5,570 bases of DNA, from positions 1 through 5,570 of the forward strand of contig QHPZ01000162.1 of assembly GCA_003219225.1 (NCBI GenBank). The letters are read 5' to 3'. Made by a program: the position numbers and the translations under genes. Shown piece after piece: positions 1 to 5,570 of the stretch. Each line of letters opens with the position of its first letter. Position 1 is the first letter of the stretch. Below the pieces are notes generated by a model. It was not told the DNA's origin. It saw only the letters and a program-made list of their open reading frames with translations, and ran no database searches. This stretch comes from Verrucomicrobiota bacterium (GTDB lineage: Bacteria; Verrucomicrobiota; Verrucomicrobiia; Chthoniobacterales; UBA10450).

Positions 1-411
1 CCGGATGACCGTGACGCGACCGTGCCGCTGACGCTCCGTGTGATCTGGCTGATTCCTGGAATTCTTTTTCTCATCGCAGCGCTCTACGCGTTTATCAAGC
101 CGGCGTGGTTAATTCCAATGTGGCCATGGAAAGCAACGCCGCTGACCATGCGCGTGATGGTTTCGTTTTACTCAATGCTCGGCGTGGCAGTAATCGCCGT
201 CTTCCGCGAACCGCGCTGGTCGGCCTGGCGCGTGGGATTGATCGGCGTGATCGTTTGGCACGCGCTAACAATTCTCGCGGCGTTTCTGCGCCAAGGTGAT
301 TTCAAAGCCGGCTTATTTCACGGCTGGTGGTTGTCATTTGAAATCGCGTTGCTGGTTGCAGCAACCACGACTTTCGTGTTCATGGAAACGCGCGCGCGGA
401 AACCGCTCTGA
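1..411 (+). CDS. Small multi-pass membrane protein of unknown function, probably 5'-truncated by the window edge
   Basis: I do not recognise a named family. Counting from the GTG at 22, the 129-residue product has about four hydrophobic segments (near residues 7-25, 45-61, 71-89 and 102-122), joined by short loops carrying basic residues and tryptophans, so it should sit in the inner membrane. A WPW motif at 34-36 is followed by TPLTMRV. A similar PLTLRV stretch occurs at the N-terminus, so the first two helices look like two copies of one unit. The reading frame is open to base 1, giving PDDRDAT before the GTG. The GTG codes for the residue just before the first PLT unit and has no clear Shine-Dalgarno sequence, so translation probably starts left of the window; the GTG at 22 is the fallback start. 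The stop at 409-411 lies 8 bases before the cupin start, suggesting co-transcription. Function is unknown; coding status is fairly sure. Confidence 0.7.
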   Translation, partial: PDDRDATVPLTLRVIWLIPGILFLIAALYAFIKPAWLIPMWPWKATPLTMRVMVSFYSMLGVAVIAVFREPRWSAWRVGLIGVIVWHALTILAAFLRQGDFKAGLFHGWWLSFEIALLVAATTTFVFMETRARKPL

Positions 412-419
412 ATTTCGCC

Positions 420-977
420 ATGCCGACGATCAACCGGCTACTCGTTCTCAAGAGCGGCGATTCCGTTGAGCTGCTCGAAACCTCCGCGATGACCGGCGGC
501 GCATATGTGCGCAGCCGCTTTGTCTTCGCTGCCGGCGGACTTCGCGCTCCATCGCACATTCACCCACTGCAAGAGGAAAAGTTCGAAATTGTATCGGGGC
601 GCCTGACCTATTTTCTCGATGGCAAAAGGCATGTCGCCGAAGCGGGAACGACCGTCACGCTTCCGCCGGGCATTGTGCACCGGCATTATGGCGAAGACGA
701 AAAGGAAGACGCCGTGACCATTGAAACCGTGACCCCCGGTCTCGATTGGGATTATGTGCTGGAAAATCTTTTCGGCCTTGGCGCTGAAGGCAGTTTCAAT
801 GCCATCTCGCTCCCGGCTTTTTTGATAATGCAGGCAGCCAAGATGAAGGCGGCGTTCTATGCCGGATACATTATGCCGGTCTGGTTTCAGAAACCGGCGG
901 CGAAAGCGCTCGCTCCTTTGCTCTATCGCCTTGGTTATCGCGCGGTTCATAAGAGATTTAGTGGCGAAGAACGGTGA
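420..977 (+). CDS. Single-domain cupin protein with hydrophobic C-terminal extension
   Basis: The 185-residue protein has one cupin beta-barrel (about residues 25-110). Motif 1 fits the canonical pattern closely: G40, H46, H48, E53, G60. Motif 2 has G76, P82, G84 and H87, with G91 where Asn is common. H46, H48, E53 and H87 are the expected metal ligands, so it probably binds a divalent metal. The C-terminal part (about 110-185) is not a second cupin. It is hydrophobic and aromatic, with an LFGLGAEG stretch and an ending LLYRLGYR, a layout I recall from uncharacterised cupin proteins of this size. The segment around 128-155 could lie on or in the membrane. No signal peptide is seen. The ATG at 420 is preceded by TTTCGCC rather than a Shine-Dalgarno sequence. 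The close gap to the membrane protein upstream suggests a two-gene operon. Enzyme, sugar-binding or sensor roles are all possible; the substrate cannot be assigned. Confidence 0.85.
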   Translation: MPTINRLLVLKSGDSVELLETSAMTGGAYVRSRFVFAAGGLRAPSHIHPLQEEKFEIVSGRLTYFLDGKRHVAEAGTTVTLPPGIVHRHYGEDEKEDAVTIETVTPGLDWDYVLENLFGLGAEGSFNAISLPAFLIMQAAKMKAAFYAGYIMPVWFQKPAAKALAPLLYRLGYRAVHKRFSGEER

Positions 978-989
978 CCGTTTCGCCAA

Positions 990-1085
990 ATGCCGACTGC
1001 TAAAAAGCGAATTGTCACGACAAGTGGTGATTCGCTCGAGCTTTTGGAAACGCATCGTCATGAGCTGGACCAGAAAAAGCCGTAG
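990..1085 (+). pseudogene. 31-codon ORF resembling the start of the upstream cupin: truncated paralogue or micro-ORF
   Basis: This short frame runs from ATG (990-992) to TAG (1083-1085). Its first 21 residues align without gaps to the first 21 of the cupin at 420: MPT at the start, a shared Val at position 9, and SGDS-x-ELLET at 12-21, making 13 of 21 identical. Of those 13 codons, 5 are the same and 8 differ synonymously, which suggests both copies evolved as coding sequence before or after they separated. The shared block extends upstream: TTTCGCC precedes both ATGs, directly at 420 and with two extra A's here. After residue 21 the similarity stops, and a charged tail (HRHELDQKKP) ends the frame before any cupin motif. 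The best reading is a tandem cupin duplicate that lost its body, lying between the cupin stop and the convergent peptidase gene. A genuine conserved small protein is the alternative. A chance match is less likely but possible for so short a frame. Confidence 0.45.
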
Positions 1086-1106
1086 CCTTAGGACGACGCG
1101 AAGGGT

Positions 1107-3062
1107 TTAGCTCAAATATTTGTCGAACCAGGCGACTGTTTTCTCAAGGCGGTCGGTCTGACTTTCCGGTTTGATAAACAGGTGACCTTCGCCGGGATAA
1201 ATGATCAGCTGCGTGGGCACGCCAAGCGTGCGCAGCGCGTGCCAGAATTCGTAGGATTGCGCCGAAGGACATTCGGCGTCGCGCTCGCCGACGATGATGA
1301 GCGTCGGCGTCTTCACGTTTTTGATGAACCGGATGGGCGAGCTCTTGTCGTAAACGGCCGGATCATCGTAAACCGAGGCGCCAAAGAACGGGATCATCCA
1401 TTGGTCGATCAGGTTTTGTCCGTAATAACTTTGCCAATTGGCAATGCCGGCGCCGGCCACGGCCGCGTGAAAACGATTTGTCTGGGTGACCGTCCACATC
1501 GTCATGAACCCGCCGTAACTCCAGCCAGTCACACCGAGGCGGTTCGGGTCGATTGGATATTTTTTTAGCACGGCATCAATGCCGGCCATGGCGTCGCGAA
1601 GATCGCCGTGCCCGAAATCTTTCACGTTGGCGCGCGTAAAATCCTCGCCCTGCCCGTAACTGCCACGCGGATTCGGCAGGAGAACGTAATAACCGCGCGC
1701 CGAGAGAGCGGCAATTATCGCGCGCGACATTCCAAAACCGGCCGGCCATTCCGGCGTCGTGACGCTTGATGGGCCGCCATGAATGAGAACGACCATGGGA
1801 TATTTTTTGTTCGCCTCGACGTTGACCGGCGGAAGCAGCCAACCTTGAATATAGAAACCTTCGATTGTCCAGTGCACGCTCTCGGCCTTGCCCCAATTGG
1901 CCGGGAGCGCGGAGTTGTCGTTGGTTAACCGATTCCATTGGCCGATCGTGCCCGCCCAGACTTCAGGCGGCGTGTCGTAGTCGCTGCGCACCACCGCGGC
2001 GAACTTGCCATCTTTGGCGAGGCCAAAATTCGGGAAATTGCCAAACGCGTGGATGCCTTCGTCGCCCTTCCAAAGGGTCGCTACGGAACCGTTGGCGAGA
2101 GACAATTCGGAAATCGCGCTGCCGCCGCTGACGTATTCCGTCACGAGGATGCGGTCCGGCGTTTGCCAGAACAATGCGCTGATCGAACTCTTGCGGCCGC
2201 GGGTGCGGTTCACAACGTCGCTACCATCCGCGCTCATTGTGAACAAATCGCCGCCGTGAAATCCTTCGTCGCTCATCAATCCTTCTATGAACGCGATCGA
2301 TTTTCCATCCGGTGACCAGCGCGGCACTGCAATTTGCAGCGACGGTTTGTAAATGGCCGTCGCTTTGCTGCTGTCGATGTCGATCTTGTGGATCTGCGCA
2401 ATCCACCAGTTGTTGTCGCCCGGTCCGGGTGCGGCGGTGGCGACAAACATTTTGTCATCCGGCGACCAATCGAAATCGTAAACGTGTAAATCAGGCGGTG
2501 AAACCTGCCGCGCCTGCGCGGTCGCAAGATCGACAATCGCGATCCGTTGGTTGTGGATCGATTTGTCGATCACACCGGTGGTCGGCTGCGCCGCGAACAA
2601 TGGTCCGCCGCCGCCGCCACCTTCGACGTAGAGGAACGCGATCTGTTTTCCATCGTGCGACCAGCGCGGTCGCGCCGCGTAACCGCTCAGGCTGGTTATC
2701 TTTTTCGCACCGGCACCATCGCGATTCGCGAGCCACAACTGACGCTGGTCGTTCTTTTCGCCGGCCGTCGAGAAGAACGCGAGCGTGTTGGAATCAGGCG
2801 ACCACGCGAGATCGAAATCTTTTCTTTCGCCCGCGGCTTCGAGGTTGATTGGTGTCGGCGCAGTATCGCCGGACGCAGCGCGAACGAACGTTTGTTTAGC
2901 GGTTGTCGCCGCAGTCGACTGCACCCAGGCAAGATTTTTGCCGTCCGAGGAAAGCGCGATGTCGCCGTAGAGAGCGGTCTTGCCGAGTTCTTCAATCAAC
3001 TGCATCGGTTGCGCGTTTAAGAGTGCCGGAAACAAACACAGGAGCAAAACACGTTTTTTCAT
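1107..3062 (-). CDS. Secreted S9 family peptidase (prolyl oligopeptidase / dipeptidyl aminopeptidase type)
   Basis: The 651-residue protein has the S9 architecture. It has a Sec-type signal peptide (MKKR, a Leu-rich core, probable cleavage after LLNA, residue 17), then a beta-propeller of TolB/PD40-like blades (about 30-390), then an alpha/beta-hydrolase domain (about 400-651). Blade signatures are WSPD at 87-90, 199-202 and 249-252, and WSHD at 134-137. The catalytic triad is visible: Ser515 in GWSYGG, Asp595 in GERD and His627 in GEGH. HGG at 428-430 and NPRGSYGQG around 464-472 are the usual conserved blocks of the hydrolase core. Such enzymes remove dipeptides or acylated residues from short peptides; the propeller restricts access to small substrates. 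The signal predicts periplasmic or extracellular action. A run of six glycines (148-153) lies in a propeller loop. The gene starts 18 bases after the small cupin's stop and is probably last in the minus-strand unit. Exact substrate preference cannot be read from sequence. Confidence 0.95.
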   Translation of the reverse strand: MKKRVLLLCLFPALLNAQPMQLIEELGKTALYGDIALSSDGKNLAWVQSTAATTAKQTFVRAASGDTAPTPINLEAAGERKDFDLAWSPDSNTLAFFSTAGEKNDQRQLWLANRDGAGAKKITSLSGYAARPRWSHDGKQIAFLYVEGGGGGGPLFAAQPTTGVIDKSIHNQRIAIVDLATAQARQVSPPDLHVYDFDWSPDDKMFVATAAPGPGDNNWWIAQIHKIDIDSSKATAIYKPSLQIAVPRWSPDGKSIAFIEGLMSDEGFHGGDLFTMSADGSDVVNRTRGRKSSISALFWQTPDRILVTEYVSGGSAISELSLANGSVATLWKGDEGIHAFGNFPNFGLAKDGKFAAVVRSDYDTPPEVWAGTIGQWNRLTNDNSALPANWGKAESVHWTIEGFYIQGWLLPPVNVEANKKYPMVVLIHGGPSSVTTPEWPAGFGMSRAIIAALSARGYYVLLPNPRGSYGQGEDFTRANVKDFGHGDLRDAMAGIDAVLKKYPIDPNRLGVTGWSYGGFMTMWTVTQTNRFHAAVAGAGIANWQSYYGQNLIDQWMIPFFGASVYDDPAVYDKSSPIRFIKNVKTPTLIIVGERDAECPSAQSYEFWHALRTLGVPTQLIIYPGEGHLFIKPESQTDRLEKTVAWFDKYLS

Positions 3063-3080
3063 CGGGAAAGATGCAAAACA

Positions 3081-3512
3081 CTACGAACGCGGCGCGTTTC
3101 GGTCGTAGGGAATGATCTTGTCCCATTCATCAGCCGAGGAACGGGCGACGAACGCGACCACCGGCTCGGTATCGCTCAGGTTGAAGACTTCGTGCGGCAC
3201 GCCGGGCTTGATGTAAATGAAATCGCCGGCTTCGTTGTCGATCTTTTGTTTGAGGCCGTCGCCGAACTCGTGGCGCACGTTGCCTTCGATGATGTAGAGG
3301 ATGACTTCGAAATCGACATGAATGTGCGCGTAGGCCACGCCACCGGGCGGGATGGTCGCGATGTTCGCCGACAGTTTCGTCGTGCCGACGTTCTTGTGCG
3401 ACATGCCTTGTTTGTAGTGGATGCCGTTCCAATCCCGGGGCGCGCCGCCGCCGCGGATCGTCAGGACGCCGCCGTGATCTTCGACCGCGTTGATGTCGAT
3501 CTTGTCGCTCAT
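3081..3512 (-). CDS. Small cupin-domain protein
   Basis: This 143-residue protein is essentially a single cupin barrel with a short N-terminal region containing the conserved-looking DWNGIHYKQGMSHKNVG stretch (27-43). Motif 1 reads PPGG then H63, H65, E69 and G77. Motif 2 has G96, PG at 103-104, H107 and N111. The three His and one Glu expected for metal binding are therefore all present. It resembles a widespread group of about 150-residue bacterial cupins with the PPG-x-aHxH-x3-E and YIKPGVPH blocks, which has no settled function. No signal peptide or membrane segment is seen, so it is probably cytoplasmic. It belongs to a different subgroup from the cupin at 420: outside the metal motifs I see no close similarity. 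The ATG at 3512 lacks a Shine-Dalgarno sequence and is preceded by a short heptamer repeat. It lies 39 bases after the broken EamA gene and 18 before the peptidase, so co-transcription is likely. Confidence 0.9.
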   Translation of the reverse strand: MSDKIDINAVEDHGGVLTIRGGGAPRDWNGIHYKQGMSHKNVGTTKLSANIATIPPGGVAYAHIHVDFEVILYIIEGNVRHEFGDGLKQKIDNEAGDFIYIKPGVPHEVFNLSDTEPVVAFVARSSADEWDKIIPYDRNAPRS

Positions 3513-3517
3513 GAGGA

Positions 3518-3538
3518 ATTGGAATTTAGAAGTTGGAA
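3518..3538. repeat. Three-unit heptamer tandem repeat in the EamA-cupin gap
   Basis: Reading the plus strand, three adjacent 7-base units follow each other without gaps: ATTGGAA, TTTAGAA, GTTGGAA, consensus NTTRGAA. On the minus strand, the transcribed sense here, they read TTCCAAC, TTCTAAA, TTCCAAT. The flanking sevenths (ATGAGGA before, AGGCGAA after) keep partial similarity. The array lies 5 bases upstream of the small cupin's ATG, where a ribosome-binding site would be. Heptamer short tandem repeats are known between genes in cyanobacteria; whether this is the same kind of element is an inference. It is short enough to be chance. Confidence 0.45.
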
Positions 3539-3551
3539 AGGCGAAAACAAA

Positions 3552-4365
3552 TCACGCGCTCTGCTTTTCGATTACGACAAGGCCAATCCCACCGAGCACG
3601 GCGATCGAAGCGACGACGTAACGAACACTAATTGGTTCGCCAAGCAGAAGAATGCCTCCGGTGGCGGCGAGGACCGGGACGCTGAGTTGAATGGTCGCCG
3701 CGCTACTCGACTTGAGTCCGGGTAAAGCGCTGTACCAAATGACATAGCCGAGACCAGACGTGATCGCGCCGGAAATGATAGCGTAAACCACGCCTAACGA
3801 GTCGAGGCGCGTACTCGATATCGTGATAATGCTGATGAGCGCGGCGAAGGGAACGGCGCGCAGAAAATTACCACCAGTCGCGGCGATCGCGTCGCGGCCG
3901 CCCTTGCCGCGCAACGAATAAATGCCCCAGGCCACACCGGCGGTCAGCATCAGGATCGAACCGACCAATGGCGGAGCCGAAAGGCCGGGCAAAACGAGGA
4001 CAACCAATCCGTTGGAGGGCGTCGAGGCGTTCCCCCGCGCGGAAACCCCACAGGATCATCGTCGCCTGCACCGCGCCAAACAAAAGCAATGCGCCGGTGC
4101 CGGCAGAGAGAGGTTTATAGGCAAACGAAAAGCCGGCAGCGTAAACAAAAAGCGCGAGGGCTGAGGGCCAGTTGCCGGCGTGTTGCGGTGTCGATCTTCG
4201 CATTCGCATGATGAGCCAAAGCGCGGCCGCGCCGGAGAAGATGCGGATGAAAGTAAAACTCGCGGCGTCAATATTCGTTTGCTTGAGCGCCGCCCGACAA
4301 AGGAGCGAATTGCTCGCGAACGCGATCATGGCAAGCAAAGCCAGCAATAAAACCCGCGCCTTCAC
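3552..4365 (-). pseudogene. EamA/DMT-family transporter, disrupted by a frameshift
   Basis: Two frames together give one EamA (drug/metabolite transporter) protein, normally ten helices in two repeats. The first frame holds helices 1-4: a hydrophobic start (VLLLALLAMIAFASNSLL), then FIRIFSGAAALWL, and the LSAGTGALLLFGAVQATM block before GERLDALQRIG. It then loses its frame near 4003-4010 and runs on to 3868 as an arginine-rich off-frame tail. The second frame resumes as GLVVLVLPG from about 4010 and carries the whole second repeat, with SGLGYVIWYSALPGL, ATIQLSVPVLAATGG and LLGEPIS, ending at 3552. The seam helix is about 7 residues shorter than usual, so a deletion of roughly 20 bases is likelier than a single-base change. 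I chose the GTG at 4365 as start because it directly precedes the first helix. A longer frame from 4479 overlaps the upstream gene and adds a non-hydrophobic stretch. Efflux of a metabolite would be the role if intact. A sequencing error remains possible. Confidence 0.8.
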
Positions 4366-4447
4366 GCACAAATCGACGGAGAAAGAGCCGCGATTTAGCT
4401 GAGCAGCTCGACGGGATCGCGTTTGCGTAGAATCAAGAGAGAGCAGC

Positions 4448-5570
4448 TCATGCACTTGTTGCGTTGTCACCCGGCGCAAGGAGATGACCGAAGAGGCGGC
4501 CGGCGAGGAGGAAAATGATGCCCGCTATTCCGGCGAGCGCGGCGTGCAGTAGCCAGAATTGTGTCGCCGCCATTTTCTCCAGAAACCCGCCGATCCAGCC
4601 GACGAGATTGTTCGCGGCGAAGAACGCGAGATAATAAACGCCGATGATTGTGGCGGAGAGCGCCGCGGGCGCGACACGCGCGTAAAGCGCGAGAGAGACG
4701 GGAAAGACGTTCGCAAACCCGATGCTGTTCAGCACGTGAAAGGCGATCAGCCACCACATTGAAACTTTTGTGCCGGTAGTCGCCGCGACGGCCGCGCCGG
4801 CGGCGAGCGAGAGCATCCCGGTCACCGCTACCAGACTGCCGAGCGCGATCTTTGTAATCTCCGGCGGCTCTTTGTGCTTCTTCGCCCACAATCGCCAGAA
4901 CACGACCGCGCCGAAAAGAAAAGTCACCGATACGATCGAGTCGAACGCGATCAACCACGTGGTCGGCATTTTCTTGCCGAAGAAGACGAGATCCGCGCTG
5001 CGTTCCGCCCACACCAGATAAGCATTGAAGATTTGTTGGTTGCAAATCACCGCGATGGTGAGCACCGGCAAGAGCAGAAGCAGGGCGACGATTCCCATTT
5101 TTTCGCGCCGCGTCAGTTTCGCTTTCTCGTGTTTTTCAACGATCGGCGAATCAGCCGGCAGATATTTGCGGCCGCGGAGATAAATCGTCAGGCCGATCAA
5201 CATCCCGACCCCCGCCGCACCAAATCCCCAGTGCCAGCCGTAAACTTCGCCAAGTGTGCCGGCGATCAGCGGCGAGATGATCACGCCCGCATTGATAAAG
5301 ATGTAATAGATCTGGAACGCGTCAGCGCGGCGATTGTCGCCGGTGGCGTAAAGCGCGCCGACCTGGCTGGCGAGGTTGCCCTTGAAACAGCCGACCCCGG
5401 TGAGCAGACAAGTGAGCGCGAGGAGAAACGTGACGTCGAACGCCATCAAGAAATGTCCCGCGGCCATGAGCAGCGCGCCGAGCGTAATGGTGCGCGTGCG
5501 GCCGAGCACACGATCGGCCAGTAAACCGCCGCCGATCGGCGTCAGGTAAACGAGACCGGTATAAAGGCCG
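4448..5570 (-). CDS. POT/PTR2-type MFS transporter (putative proton-coupled oligopeptide symporter), 5' end beyond the window
   Basis: Proteins of this family import di- and tripeptides with protons across the inner membrane. The frame is open to the right edge: before the GTG at 5509 it continues as GLVYLTPIGGGLLADR, a POT signature, so 5509 is not the true start and the first helix with the ExxER motif lies outside. Numbering from 5509, the second POT signature is clear: FKGN (K43 is the conserved TM4 lysine), then FQIYYIFINAG at 65-75. About ten more hydrophobic segments follow, with a charged linker at 112-136 in the middle. The second half is divergent. The TM7 block that usually reads QSLNP is LIAFDSIVS here, and the TM10 block that usually reads GELLLSP is GFANVFP (264-270), losing the conserved Glu. 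The stop (4450-4448) precedes the broken EamA gene. Family membership is fairly sure; peptide as the substrate is not. Confidence 0.85.
   Translation of the reverse strand, partial: GLYTGLVYLTPIGGGLLADRVLGRTRTITLGALLMAAGHFLMAFDVTFLLALTCLLTGVGCFKGNLASQVGALYATGDNRRADAFQIYYIFINAGVIISPLIAGTLGEVYGWHWGFGAAGVGMLIGLTIYLRGRKYLPADSPIVEKHEKAKLTRREKMGIVALLLLLPVLTIAVICNQQIFNAYLVWAERSADLVFFGKKMPTTWLIAFDSIVSVTFLFGAVVFWRLWAKKHKEPPEITKIALGSLVAVTGMLSLAAGAAVAATTGTKVSMWWLIAFHVLNSIGFANVFPVSLALYARVAPAALSATIIGVYYLAFFAANNLVGWIGGFLEKMAATQFWLLHAALAGIAGIIFLLAGRLFGHLLAPGDNATSA

Noticed and set aside
438..1061. Long open frame on the minus strand opposite the cupin at 420
   Set aside because: It mirrors the codon structure of a well-supported cupin gene, and its product has no recognisable domain and an unstructured, basic composition.
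1040..1080. Possible hairpin terminator (GCTTTTGG pairing with CCAGAAAAAGC) between the convergent genes
   Set aside because: The arms pair imperfectly and are A/T-rich, the loop is over 20 bases long, and no U-tract follows. It also lies inside the 31-codon ORF.
3192..3725. Plus-strand frame across the small cupin and the end of the EamA gene
   Set aside because: It is antisense to two recognisable genes, crosses their intergenic gap and has no domain.
4010..4365. Programmed frameshifting as the explanation for the split EamA gene
   Set aside because: No classic slippery heptamer, stimulatory hairpin or in-frame stop signal is seen at the seam, and the membrane helix itself seems shortened, which points to a deletion or error.
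4366..4479. N-terminal extension of the EamA frame from an ATG at 4479
   Set aside because: It would overlap the transporter gene by 32 bases and add 38 polar, Ser/Arg-rich residues unlike the family; the first helix starts right after the GTG at 4365.
4874..5524. Long plus-strand open frame opposite the POT transporter
   Set aside because: The product is rich in Arg, Asp, Glu and Gln with no domain, typical of the antisense of a GC-rich membrane protein gene; the minus-strand POT signatures are unambiguous.

Overview
This is an ordinary-looking chromosomal window from a moderately GC-rich, probably Gram-negative bacterium. The secreted S9 peptidase with a Sec signal, the two cupins, the near absence of Shine-Dalgarno sequences and the tightly packed same-strand genes would fit a soil Verrucomicrobia/Acidobacteria-type genome. 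That placement is an impression from protein style, not a demonstrated assignment. I see no rRNA, tRNA, CRISPR array, insertion sequence or phage gene.

Layout. The left part (1-977) has two plus-strand genes 8 bases apart: a small multi-pass membrane protein of unknown function, probably cut by the left edge, and a single-domain cupin with a hydrophobic C-terminal extension. Just downstream (990-1085) is a 31-codon reading frame whose first 21 codons resemble the start of the cupin gene. It looks like a truncated tandem paralogue or a conserved micro-ORF. From 1107 to the right edge everything lies on the minus strand and converges on the left pair. In transcription order the minus-strand genes are a POT/PTR2-type MFS transporter (5' end beyond the right edge), an EamA/DMT transporter broken by a frameshift, a small cupin, and a signal-peptide-bearing S9 prolyl-oligopeptidase-type peptidase. 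The gaps after the EamA gene are 39 and 18 bases, consistent with one transcript.

How the genes may work together. An exported S9 peptidase and a POT-family symporter would make a simple peptide-scavenging pair: periplasmic release of short peptides, then proton-coupled uptake. The transporter is divergent at positions usually conserved in peptide carriers, so its substrate is uncertain. The two cupins have good metal-binding motifs but no assignable substrate.

Points most worth a second look are the cupin-start-like micro-ORF at 990-1085, the EamA frameshift around 4000-4012 with an apparently shortened membrane helix, a three-unit heptamer repeat directly upstream of the small cupin's start codon, an internal repeat in the left-edge membrane protein, and the lost TM10 glutamate in the POT homologue. 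I did not find a convincing new biological system here.
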